A DNA stretch of 25,177 bases. Source: Nemertoderma westbladi (Eukaryota; Xenacoelomorpha; Nemertodermatida; Nemertodermatidae). The DNA is taken from assembly GCA_032718475.1 (NCBI GenBank), contig JAUCBJ010004097.1, positions 1 to 25,177 on the forward strand, given 5' to 3'. A program made the position numbers and the translations under genes. Positions 8,150-17,654 of the stretch are shown one piece after another (position 1 is the stretch's first letter; every line of letters begins with the position of its first letter). The notes beneath the pieces are model-generated. The model did no database searches, was not told the DNA's origin, and was given only the letters and a program-made list of their open reading frames with translations.

Positions 8150-9345
8150 CTGACTGGGTGGTATAGCCAACCACCCACCAAGGTAAAGGCAGAATCACCA
8201 GCCGATCACCTCAATAATGGTGGGAAGGCCCACTTTGAAAAGCTCCTCAATAATGACAGTGTATTGCCTGATAACAATATAGTCGTAAAAGTGTCTTTAC
8301 TCCCAGATATTCCTATTGGCGATATCTCCTTTGCTGAAGTGAAGGCTGCTGCAAAGAGCATTAAGACCAATCTTGCAAGTGGAGTAGATGGCGACCCCTC
8401 CCCCCCCCCCCCCCCCCCCGAGGTATTTAAAATACCAGAGTGTTTGGAGCTCATTTACTGCATCATAGTAAACATATACAGAATGAAAACAATTAAGTTA
8501 GTGCCAGTTCCCAAGAAGGGCAACCTAACACTCTGGGGATCTTTTCGGGGGCTCTAATTGATCTCAATCGCTGTAAAGCTATACAATAGAATTCTATTAA
8601 ATCGCATCAGGGGTCCCATTGAGAGACTGCTCCGTGGAAATCAGAATGGGTTCCGTAAAGGTCGTGGGACCATGGAGCCCGTTTTGGCACTTAGAAGGAT
8701 AATTGAAGAGTTGAAGAGAAAAAGAAAGACAGACAAAGATCTGGCTGTTATCTTTGTTGACTTTTTCAAAGCCTTTGATTCAGTCTTTCGCTTATGCATG
8801 TTCGGCATACTTTCATTATATGGAATTCCTCATGAAATTATTACAACTATCAGATCAGTATAGGATGGTTCGTACACATTTACGTCGACCATTCGAAGTT
8901 TTATGAGGAGTCCTGCCAAATCAAGGAAATCCAGCCTACTACCTAACTTATCTAGACTTTCCTGATGACTTAGGAATACTCTCAGAATCGCTAGAGTTAG
9001 GTAGCCCAACATCTCTTCACCTCATTTGAACAGGCTGTTTCTCGTGTTGGTCTTTTTGTTTACTCCAAAAAGACCAACTTTTCAAAAGTTAACTTTGAAA
9101 GTCTTCAGGAAATGTCTGATCGATGAGTTCAAACGATGGTATGCTTAAGCATGTGGATTGCCTTCTATTACCCGGGATTATGGACCCGGAAGTCAGGTAA
9201 GGTTCTTCGAATTTGTAAGGGAAAGGCATGGGCAGAATTGAATGGGCTTTCCAGGATTTGGAAGTCGCACAGAATACATGGGAAACTTTAGGTCCAATTA
9301 TTTAGAGCAGCAGTAGTACCAGTACTCCTCTATGGGAGTCAAGCA
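8150..9345 (+). pseudogene. Decayed family-B RTE-like LINE copy (copy E), reverse transcriptase
   Basis: Nucleotide and protein similarity to element B (20506-22389) runs from the pre-RT region (LLNNDRVLPDN equivalent) through LPDIPIGDISFAEVKAAAKS, VPVPKKGNLTL, NQNGFRKGRGTMEP and VIFVDFFKAFDS. After a TAG near 8861 the copy has a deletion of roughly 170 bp that removes the GVLQGDTLAP region. Blurred matches follow to VPVLLYGS near 9345. A CCCCCT in the parent has expanded to C20 (8400-8419), adding a poly-Pro stretch. The C-terminal domain and 3' UTR are missing, unlike a typical LINE insertion. Clearly inactive. Confidence 0.87.
8400..8419. repeat. C20 homopolymer inside LINE copy E
   Basis: The intact relative B has CCCCCT at this position (GVPPEVF codons). 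Here it is a pure run of 20 C, expanded after the insertion, or possibly a sequencing or assembly error. Confidence 0.85.
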
Positions 9346-9384
9346 TCTCAATGTGCAGTTTCAATGCCTCTTGCCGATTATAAT

Positions 9385-9471
9385 AACCAAGGAACTCCTA
9401 GCTAGAGCAAGAGGAACCTCCCACCCAGCTAGAGCAACCAGGGACTCCCATGCTAGAGCAACCAGGGACCT
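9385..9471 (+). repeat. 'CTAGAGCAACCAGGGACCT' minisatellite, right block
   Basis: Units begin at about 9385 (partial), 9402, 9429 and 9452, spaced about 17-27 bp with degenerate linkers. They match the two units at 8041-8084 on the other side of LINE copy E. Confidence 0.75.
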
Positions 9472-9572
9472 CAATACCCCTTGATCCTGGGTTATGGGCC
9501 CAACCCCAATTATGAAATAATCATATACTGTATATTAATAAACTGACAATAACTAAATATTTGAAAGTAATT

Positions 9573-9851
9573 ATGGTTGGGATTACCATCTTCATTTTGT
9601 ACAATGTGGTAAGTTTATCATATGGTGGACACTACATGAATACTTTCTGCACTAACCAGACCCCATCTGGAGTTTCTACCAAAGCCACATCTTCCATGGA
9701 CTGCAGCATTGATTGCGAGTGGAATAGCCAATGCTGGTCTTTCATCTTCACTGATAGATGCGAAATATATGAAGAGGATTGTCTGGCAGATATGGAGAAC
9801 TGGGATGTTGAAACTCTGGGGAAACGATGGATAAGCAAGAAAAAAGGTTAA
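9573..9851 (+). CDS. Possible small secreted six-cysteine protein or exon, PAN/apple-like
   Basis: The 92-residue frame starts at ATG 9573. Residues 2-17 are hydrophobic (VGITIFILYNVVSLSY), a plausible signal peptide. Six cysteines follow at about residues 26, 44, 48, 54, 63 and 70, in the pattern C...C-x3-C-x5-C-x8-C, with an aromatic run (CWSFIF) between them. This recalls PAN/apple-type folds of invertebrate extracellular proteins, but the match is by eye only. It could be one exon of a larger gene: splice-donor-like GTAAGT occurs at 9609-9614, and an acceptor/donor pair lies near 9951-9974. It is the only frame in the window that does not look transposon-derived. The start is chosen because no ATG lies upstream in frame. 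Confidence 0.45.
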   Translation: MVGITIFILYNVVSLSYGGHYMNTFCTNQTPSGVSTKATSSMDCSIDCEWNSQCWSFIFTDRCEIYEEDCLADMENWDVETLGKRWISKKKG

Positions 9852-10017
9852 ATTATATATTTATTCTGTAATATAAAATATTAGGATATATTGGTATCGT
9901 AACTTTTATATTAGAATATTAATATAGTAAATAAATTAAATTAAATATAATTACAGGCCTTCAAGCAGGTAAGATAGTAAACCCATCATGTTAGATGTAG
10001 CACCAAAAATTATATAT
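9852..10017. other. AT-rich non-coding sequence
   Basis: No gene is seen. It contains TTACAG (9951-9956), 12 bases, then GTAAGA (9969-9974), which resembles a very short exon. See findings. Confidence 0.4.
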
Positions 10018-10313
10018 TGAATATAAATCTCAAATAATAGACATAAATTAATTACAGACGTACAGTAGACAATTACATCCGACACACAGGCAAATGAACG
10101 GACAATTAAGTCGACACCGACTCACAAGCAAACATGTTAGTAAACATTAAATATAAATCTAGATTCGAATATTTAATATAAATCTCAAATATTAGACATA
10201 AGATTAATTACAGATGTACAGAAGACAATTACATCAGACACACAGATACGACAATAAACGGACAATTAAATCGACACAAACCCACAAACAAACATGTTAG
10301 TTAAACATTGAAT
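10018..10313. repeat. Two-copy tandem duplication, period 155 bp
   Basis: The segment from about 10018 is repeated from about 10173. ATATAAATCTCAAATA begins at 10021 and at 10176, and both copies contain ACAATTACATC, GACACACAG, CGGACAATTAA and AACATGTTAG in order. Copies differ by scattered substitutions and small indels. It abuts the broken 3' end of LINE H. No coding role seen. Confidence 0.85.
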
Positions 10314-12517
10314 CATTCTACCATCATCCGTAAATATTGACCCTAGGTACGTATAATTGTTACAGTACGAAATAATTAAATCATCAACGCATAGATCATA
10401 TTTATCTATCTTTTTACCATTTATTACAATATACGCATACTATATGCTGACTATACTATGTTGACGCATACTATATTCTTGGCAATATTGCTGTAGGACT
10501 TTTATTTTTCCAACGCAGTTCTCAATGGTAGTGGACAGTATCACGGTGTCGTCCATTAATAGTAGAAATTGGAGCGTTCCTAAAAAACCATCGTATTTAT
10601 ACGCTTCCTTTATCATAAGTACAAGTTTATTCATATAAATACAGAACAAGGTAACACTACTTGACGCCCCCTGGCGGATACCTACTGTAGTAATTATAAT
10701 AGCCGTAGGCAATATTGCCTTGGTACCTCTGTATAAAGTATGTAAGGCAAGTAACAATTGTTTTCCACATCCGAGTGAACTTAAATATTCTAACAATTTC
10801 CTTCTGGGCATGCGGTCGTATGCTTTGCTAAAGTCGATAAATACGATATATAATTTATATTTTTTATGTACAGCAAGGTCTATAAGTAGCTGTAAACTGA
10901 TAATTTGTTCCAAGCACCCCCTGTGTGTCTGTCCACCTGCCTGGCAACTATCTATTGACCACCACTTTAGAAGTCTAGCATTAATCATCATGTCATACAG
11001 TTTGGCTAGAGTTGTAGATACACTGATACCCTGGAAGTTACCGCAAATATTTGGTTTCCCAGATTTAAATATGGTTATCAGTTTAGTATAAGCCCATCTA
11101 CTAGGAACCCACTGAAAAGTAAAAACAAGATTAAACACTGTAAGAAAAAATAATATCCAGTTCCCTGGTAACAATATAAACAACCTCGGATCAATCCCTA
11201 TATAACCCTTATTCGGCTTTATTTCACTAAGTACTGAAGCGAATTCCTGTTCAGTGAATGGATTATCTAGACACGGTATATAAGGGCTATTCTCTCCGAT
11301 GAGGCTATCTAATTCAGGTTTGTTTGCTGGGTTTAGTAGTTCCTCGAAATGCTTGCGGATTTGCAGATTTTGCAACGCTAAGATTTCGCCCTTCCAATTC
11401 AATGACTTCCATATGTTTTTTGGGTTGTTTTCGGTTAAGATAGGCTCCCAGCGGTCCATCGAAACGTCCCATGGATGTCTAGGCTCTTGCAGTGGGTTAG
11501 ATTTCGCAACATTTTCAATTACGGTAGTAGCAACTTCTATACCATTATCGAGGCTGTGTGCTGATAGCCCAGCGTGGAGGTCTGGCGGTTTAATCCTCTC
11601 CAACTGCTCCACAAATAATCTCTGGTTCACCGATTTCACAGAGCAGCCTTTACAGTCAATTGTCTGCTGGTGTTTGAAACACCGAGGGTTATCATACAAC
11701 GATTGCCCGAGCTCTGCAGCCCGGGCCTCTAATTCATTGGTCCGAGGTGAAATTATTGTGCCAGGCAGCTCGAGACTTATCGGGGCGTGGTTGGAACCTT
11801 TCTGTGAGTTATGAACGGTGAAGTTTCTGATGTGGTGTATAATACTTGGGGAACAGACAGCCATATCGATTTCCGAAATCCATCTCGATCCTTTCCGGTA
11901 AGTTAGGTTAGCCTTGAACAGTTTACAATTCACAGCCAAATTATTAAGCATAATCCATCCAGTTGCCTCAGTTATATTTTTCAGCAGGCGCCCATGAGAG
12001 TTTGTTGTCATATCGCGACCTCCCGAATAGTGAGCCGCTGTAAACAGCGATAATAGAGTATCTGGGATAGATGGGCAGGCTACATGAGAGTTGAAATCCC
12101 CAAGGACTATCGAGGTGGTTAGCGTATTAAGTTTCCCGTGAAGGCTGGCGAAACTGCTGTAATCAAAGAATGGTGAATCATGTGGGGGGATGCAACACCC
12201 AACCAATGAAAGCCTTACCCATATTTGACCGTCTTCAGTTGAGTCAACCTCGAGTACATGTTTTGAAATCCAATCTTTAACTAGCAAAACTATACCCCCT
12301 CTGTGCCCGTGTACACTCGGATTACAATATGCTACATATCCTGGAGCACTTATATCCGCTGCAGTTTTCGTCTCTGATAGCCAGACTAAATCAAAATATA
12401 GAATAAAATTCAGGAAATAGTTTGATTCAAATTTATCGCCTAAGCCACATATGTTCCAATAACATAGTTTTAAACCGACACTCCGATCCTGTGCCGACAA
12501 CCCTAAGCGGTCGGTTC
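10290..12517 (-). pseudogene. LINE H ORF2: APE endonuclease and reverse transcriptase, 3'-truncated
   Basis: The open frame from 12517 to 10440 (about 690 codons) starts just after a TGA and has no early ATG. Endonuclease motifs: LKLCYWNICGLGDKF, VWLSETKTA, HRGGIVLLVK, IVLGDFNSH, EIDMAV and GSNHAPISL. RT motifs: WAYTKLITIFKSGK, GRLLK-type linker, GCLEQIISLQLLID, IVFIDFSKAYDRMPR, TVGIRQGASSS and LLLMDDTVILS. The usual Ala of (F/Y)ADD is Met, giving LMDD. I believe this occurs in relatives of this type and is not a lesion. A frameshift with a small duplication (ACGCATACTATAT on the + strand at 10433 and 10464) precedes IVINGKKIDKY and YTYLGSIFTDDGRM. The text stops near 10316, so the rest of the C-terminus and the 3' UTR are missing. 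Confidence 0.85.
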
Positions 12518-13482
12518 AACCCGGAAGCAATCAATTGCAACACTGTCACATAGGATTTCCCGCCGTCGGTAGTCGTAGTGAATATCGACATTGACATTCT
12601 CTCGATGACGCAGTCGAGCCTCCTCCTTTCGATCCGCTGGTTTTACGTCATTCTTGATATAGATGTGGTCGTAGAGCGACCCTGCCCCCAGATTCTTGGA
12701 GGATCTTAGGATGAGATTACGAACTCGTCTGTTGGGGGGTGTTAAAATCGGATGGCGATACTCCCGGCGGACATCACTTCCCTCCGCCGTCGAACCTGTA
12801 CTTGTACCAGATTTCCCCAGGCGTCGGAACTCCCAGAAATTCCTTGCCAGTAAACTACAGATTGGGGTTTCGATGTTTAACTTATCAACTACATCGTTAA
12901 TTTGCGCCCATTCGTCATCCTCGTTAATCGACTCTGGAATATTTGTAAGAACAACATTCTTCGCTCGATCCTTGTCCTCAATCTTCAAGATGTATTGTTG
13001 TTGATAAGTTATAGTCCGGAATGCACGATCCAGTTCTTTGGTTAGATTGGTTACGGATTCTTTTCAAGTATCCATTTCTTGCACCTCGAGCCACAGTGCG
13101 CATAATTCTCGAAGGACCTGACCGAGGTCACTAGCATCGGGAATCGGTACTGACGTTGTACTGGCAGATGTACTGGTAGGCCTACCCGTACTGGTAAGTG
13201 TAGGGTCCAGCGGGAGAAGGTACATTTGTAGTGTTACGCCATTTGATAATGTTAACCCAGTGCTGGCCTACCTTTCGCCGCTCTCTGATGACACAATGCG
13301 ACAATGGTTTTAGGCTGGTTGTTCGGCTGATATTCTGGTGGTGGCGGTTGGTATGGTGGAGGGGGGTCGAATGGTTCCGCTATGATCAAGGAGTCCACAG
13401 GAATTGGGGAGGGTTTAGAGTGCCTGAGTGGTATGTCAACAGGTCCAACCTTCCTTTTTATATTCAAAGCATTCATCTCCAA
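12503..13482 (-). pseudogene. LINE H ORF1: proline-rich N-terminus, coiled coil and nucleic-acid-binding-like region
   Basis: Three pieces read in order on the - strand. A proline-rich start (PFDPPPPYQPPPPEYQP) ends at TAA 13252-13254. A Ser/Thr-rich part and a probable coiled coil follow (KESVTNLTKELDRAFRTITY, one in-frame TGA before it). The uninterrupted remainder carries RAKNVVLTNIPES, RRVRNLILRSSKN and HIYIKNDVKPADRKEEA, ending at TAG 12503-12505. The coiled coil, the (V)V(L)xN(I/L)PE strand and a basic C-terminus resemble L1-type ORF1 proteins that coat element RNA. The frame overlaps the ORF2 frame by about 15 bases in a different phase. Assignment rests on position directly upstream of ORF2 and on general architecture. 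Confidence 0.7.
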
Positions 13483-13716
13483 AGTTATAAGAAGAGCGGA
13501 TATTTGCTTTAATTTGGGGCTGGCAATAAATTGTTATAAATTAACGAATTATTAGTATGAAAATAAGTTATTTATCATTTCTAAACATAGCTTGAGTGAT
13601 AATCCGTAAACATAGATTAAGAAACTCATTTGGTTTTTATGATGAAATTTTATTTTAATACTTATATTTTATGGTTTTTAGAAACTTTACGATACATAAT
13701 TAGTAATCGACTGCTA
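13483..13716. other. AT-rich region, probable 5' UTR remnant of LINE H then unassigned DNA
   Basis: No ORF or repeat structure is visible between the start of ORF1 and the SINE target site. The 5' boundary of H could not be found because no duplication pairs with its deleted 3' end. Confidence 0.4.
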
Positions 13717-13726
13717 ACATTGTAAT

Positions 13727-13977
13727 AAATAATAATAATAATAATATTGGTTATTTAAATAGCGCTTTATTATGCTCGGCATACTCAAAGCGCTTTTATT
13801 ATCATTACCCCAGCAAAGCCAGGTTCCCATTATACCGCTGGGTTGACGTAGGCACTAATGTCTAAAGTGTCTTGCACAACAGTGCGAAATTTCTACAGCC
13901 TTTAGTCGGATTCGAACCTGCGCCACCAAACACTATTGTGTAAGCAGTTCAGGCGCCATATCCACTTGGACACTGCG
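13727..13977 (-). mobile_element. tRNA-derived SINE with LINE-like 3' tail
   Basis: Read on the - strand, the 251-bp element begins with a tRNA-like head. A-box-like TGTCCAAGTGG lies at 13962-13972 and a perfect B box GGTTCGAATCC at 13908-13918. The roughly 45 bases between them suggest a tRNA with a long variable arm (Ser or Leu type). The body follows, then a tail with an AAGCGCTTT...AAAGCGCT-type inverted repeat (13759-13795 region) and (ATT)n. An exact 10-bp duplication, ACATTGTAAT, lies at 13717-13726 and 13978-13987. It would be transcribed by RNA polymerase III from the internal promoter and needs a partner LINE to move. Its tail resembles that of LINE C. Confidence 0.88.
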
Positions 13978-13987
13978 ACATTGTAAT

Positions 13988-15440
13988 TATCGCAAAATTG
14001 TAAGGTCCTCTGCGATCAGATATAATTTATCCTTCCACTACAAATAACGTAAATAATAGAACAAAATTAAAAATATTAAATATAATGTTATTACATATAT
14101 TGGTGTCAAAATCAAAGAGGGATTAAATATTTTCTACAACACAATTTTTACTGCGTTAGTTAGACCAAAAGAGTCGAACTTAACTTATATTGTACAATCA
14201 TTGTTTATTCAAATGGAATCCTACCGAGTGATTTAACAGGTACAAAATGCATTAAATGTAAGTGGAATTTACCCACCTTGCCAACACTGCAGGCGGTATC
14301 ATACATTTAATTACATACCCGTGCTGTAAACACAGGTCACCACGGCGAGGGGTATAATCATGCTGAATATATATTAATCCTTAATGTGTTGGCCTCTATC
14401 TCAATAGTATAAATAATAGAAGACAAAATGTGCGGCGAGCCACGAAAGTAAGCGAGCTTAGCATACGGGTACCACTAACTCAATAGGTGTGTCTGTCGTT
14501 CTGACGTGTTCAATTTTAAACGTTAATAACTCAGCCAAATGTTAATGAAATTTATCCAAACTTGGTACACGTGTAGTCTGTCAAAAGTTTAGAAATTTTC
14601 CAAGTTGAATTTCCATGTGGCCTTTGGGAAGCTAAGATAATAGCAGTTAATTAGTTAATTAAGTTGATTAGGGTAGAATCAGCATTTTCAACCTGCCTCT
14701 TAATGGATATTAATTATTTTCTAGTATAAGATTTAAATAATTATACTTAAAAATTATACAACTGTATTCCCCATACCCCATTCCATTATAGTTTTTAATT
14801 AGTTCAAGAGATTTGCTTTAAAAATGTGTTTTTAATTAATCTAAACGTAATTAACTTATTAAAATGCCCTGTCTCCAGCTACAGATCCCTCCTTCGTTGG
14901 CATGCTTGCAATAGCAAGCATGTCTAGCCTACCTTGGAAGGGGAACCAGTCCAACCACACCTCACCTCTACTCAAAGGCAGCATTGTAATGAGCCAGACT
15001 AATAAGAAGCTTGGTTATTGTGTTTAGCTTACAAAATGATTGGCCGAGTACTTAATCGTGATTCTTTAGAATAATTAGCTAAATAATTTCGTTGAGGTGT
15101 TGACATGATAAATTAATATTTCAGTATCAATACTATCAGCATAATGTAAATTTTAATATTTCTTACAAATTTGGTCGCCTCCACGCCTAAAATATTTAAT
15201 ATATTATTTTATGAGTTTAACATGTTACCAATAACATGAGTTTATTGATTTCTTTGTTGGTTAAATAAATTAAACAACATGCGATCTTTAATTATTTTTG
15301 CTAGAAATTTTTGCTGTTTGTATATTTGTGAATCGCTTCCAGTAGTATTTTGAGTTATATTAAAAATAAATATAACATATTACTTTTAAAACATAAATTT
15401 GTTTATTAATATGATTATTATGATTATTTTATGTTAATAC
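13988..15440. other. Non-coding AT-rich stretch of about 1.45 kb
   Basis: No ORF of substance. Visible structure: a perfect 9-bp hairpin (14901-14909 with 14914-14922, AATA loop) in a less AT-rich segment (14870-15010), and a segment at 14440-14640 with a different base composition from its surroundings. Neither could be assigned to a family. Confidence 0.45.
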
Positions 15441-15479
15441 CTCTGCCTGTCATCAATCCTGTGTGCGCCTTTGGGTTGT

Positions 15480-15655
15480 TGTGGTGCAGATTAAGAGGGG
15501 AGGGTGGCTTTTCCCTCTCTTTGATTTGCTGGTGTTTGGTTAAACTCGATATCGAGTTTGTGATACAGTAGAATCTCTCATTAATCTGTATCCCATAACT
15601 GAGCTTCGTGCTGCGCGAAGGCCCCACGAACGTGTTGCCCAGTTATTGTAGATTT
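15480..15655 (+). repeat. Unnamed dispersed repeat, copy 2
   Basis: Shares ordered blocks with 7040-7300 (see that entry). The best-conserved block is GAGCTTCGTGCTGCGCGAAG and the following GCCCCACGAAC. It lies about 50 bp left of the insertion point of element A and is not part of A. Confidence 0.6.
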
Positions 15656-15701
15656 ATCTTTCTTTATAGAAACTGCCGCATTGCGCTGGGCAGGTGTGTT
15701 T

Positions 15702-15713
15702 TACTGCTCTGTA
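15702..15713. repeat. Left target-site duplication of element A (12 bp)
   Basis: TACTGCTCTGTA is identical to 23427-23438. It directly abuts the (TAG)n 3' tail of A. Confidence 0.88.
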
Positions 15714-15725
15714 CTACTACTACTA

Positions 15726-17406
15726 CTAGGTCGAGCGAACTCGGACAGTGGAAATGAGATCCTTCCAGGCTTCCCGATTCTCCATAGTTGTCGCAATTTC
15801 GTTTCTCCTAAGTTCAGTATCCCTTTCAAGTTGATCTATATGTTATGGCCGGTCGTCCACGACTACGCTTTCCATGAGTTGGTTGCCAGAAAAGTAGATC
15901 TGGTATGACCTCGTCTTCACTTCGCCAGCAGTGCCCACTGAATCTTAATCTGCGTTCACGGAGGGTGGTTGATACAAGTGGTATTGTACCATAAAGCTCG
16001 GCGTTTGTCATGTGTTGTCTCCAGCTGATGTTTAGGGCTGCCCATAGTAGTCTTGTGTAGCAACCATCAATTCGTTGTTCAAGTGATTTAGTCAGTGTCC
16101 AGGTCTCACCCCCATATAAAAATACACTTTCCACTGTGGCTCGAAAGAACTTAGTCTTCAGGTGCCTGGAAAGATCTGATTTCCAGATGGTATCCATTTT
16201 TGATAGAGCTACCCAAGCCTTTGCTTTCCTAACTTCTATGTCCTTTTTGCTACTCTCTATCCATGATCCAAGGTACTGGAAGTCATCGACCTTCCTTAGT
16301 TGATTATTATCAATGGTTGTCAAGTTTCCATCAACATTAAAGGTCATGAATTCGGTCTTTGTAGCATTTATATGCAATCCAACCTCCTTAGCAGCCCTCT
16401 CCACTTTATTTAGTAGAAGCTGTGCATCTGCTAGGGTATTAGAGAGCAGGGCGATGTCATCCGCAAAGTCGGTGTCTGTGACTGTAGTTGCCGGATATCT
16501 ACTACTTCTGCGTTCTTGAAGTGTGAATCCCAGGTCTTCACCCTTTGTGGCCGTCCTCATTGCGTAATCCAGCACAATTACAAATAGTAATGGTGCTAAT
16601 GTGTCACCTTGCAGTACGCCAGCCAGGATTGAGAAAAACTCAGTTTCACCACCTGGTGAGAGTACCTGCGCTTCTGTGTCACAATATAACAATCCAATGC
16701 CAGCAACAATTACTTCTGGTATTCCATAAGCTCTTAGGATTTCAAGCATTTTACCTCTATGGATTGAGTCGAATGCCTTCTTGAAGTCCACAAAAGTCAT
16801 GATAGCGGGGAGGTTCTTTGACTTAATTCCTTCAATCAGTCTCCGTAGTGCAAGTATCTGAGCTATTGTTGATCTACTTGGTCGAAATCCGTTTTGGCTC
16901 TTACGCAGTAGTTTCTCTATGTGAGGCCTAATACTATATAGAATCATTTTATTGTATATGTTGGCAGCTACCACAAGCAGACAGATCCCACGATAGTTTG
17001 TTGGTATGCCGAGGTCTCCTTTCTTGGGGAGAGGCTTTAGTTGACCTTTAGTCCAAATTGGTGGTGGCTTTTCCCCTTTTAACATCCAGTTGCAAACATT
17101 CAATAATGGTCTGTTTAGCACTCCGGTTTTCCATACCTCCGCTGGGATTTCATCTAATCCACTCGCTTTATTATTGGACATGCTTTTAATGCTTCTTTGG
17201 AGTTCGGCAGGTGTGAAGTCCCCTGTTTCTATAGGTAGTGTCTTGTCATATATTTTCCATGTAGGGCTGACCTCGATGTTTGGTGGCTGCCCGAGCAAGT
17301 TGCTGAAGTGATTTTTCCACTTCCCAACACGTTCTTCAGGACTATCGGCTTTGAGGCGCCCCTTTGCACAACTTTTCCGACCAGATACCTCATTTACAGT
17401 TTGCCA

Positions 17407-17411
<5 letters not shown>
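15726..17411 (-). pseudogene. Element A: reverse transcriptase and C-terminal domain
   Basis: It begins at TWQTVNEVSGRKSC, immediately after the C insertion, and continues through SPEERVGKWKNHFSNLLGQP, a 490-codon uninterrupted RT. Motifs: KASGLDEIPAEVW, KPLPKKGDL, YRGICLL, QNGFRPSRSTIAQ, MTFVDFKKAFDSIHR (catalytic Asp), AGVLQGDTLAPLLF, TDTDFADDIALLS (Asp-Asp) and DFQYLGSWIESS. The C-terminal part reads ETWTLTKSLEQRIDG, FSGHCWRSEDEV and HGKRSRGRPAITY. After a 2-bp loss near 15838 the tail continues in another frame as QLERDTELRRNEIATTM, then ENREAWKDLISTVRV and RST-stop at 15726-15728. It is a close relative of element B with the same C-terminal architecture. Confidence 0.9.
17406..17411. repeat. 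Left target-site duplication of element C (6 bp)
   Basis: AGGTAA, repeated at 19798-19803. Rejoining at this sequence gives QQSRL-T-WQTVNE on the - strand, in frame. Confidence 0.75.

Positions 17412-17493
<82 letters not shown>
17412..17493. repeat. (TAA)n microsatellite, about 27 units; 3' tail of element C
   Basis: A pure TAA run on the + strand, (ATT)n on the element strand. Apparent poly-Asn or poly-Ile frames here are artefacts. The length is probably polymorphic. Confidence 0.95.
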
Positions 17494-17494
<1 letters not shown>

Positions 17495-17654
17495 TTTATT
17501 TATAACGCACCCTATCAGTTAGTACAAGTTGTTCAGGGCGCAATGATAAAAACCAACTATAGTATCTTAAAAATATATATATAGTTAGTACAGTAAAAAT
17601 AAGTTTTGAATAAACTTAATTGTGGAACAGTGAAATAAAAAATTAAAATACAGA
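17494..17654 (-). other. 3' UTR of element C
   Basis: Non-coding sequence between the RT stop and the (ATT)n tail. On the + strand, TATTTATAACGC followed about 40 bases later by GGGCGCAAT resembles the layout of the SINE tail at 13745-13800 (TATTTAAATAGCGC...AAAGCGC). Confidence 0.6.

Noticed and set aside
7836-8153. 105-codon + frame
   Set aside because: It runs through non-coding DNA into the minisatellite and shows no protein-like pattern.
8041-9471. CRISPR-like array from the spaced CTAGAGCAACC units
   Set aside because: Units are degenerate, spacers are very short and irregular, and the DNA is clearly animal.
10560-10600. LMDD in LINE H as an inactivating change of (F/Y)ADD
   Set aside because: The surrounding RT is intact and I recall LMDD as the normal form in relatives; not counted as a lesion without a consensus.
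13908-13977. A functional tRNA gene
   Set aside because: A and B boxes are present, but the arms do not close into a full cloverleaf by eye and the sequence continues into a SINE body, tail and target-site duplication.
17308-17584. Poly-Asn and poly-Ile open frames
   Set aside because: Produced by the (TAA)n tail of element C.
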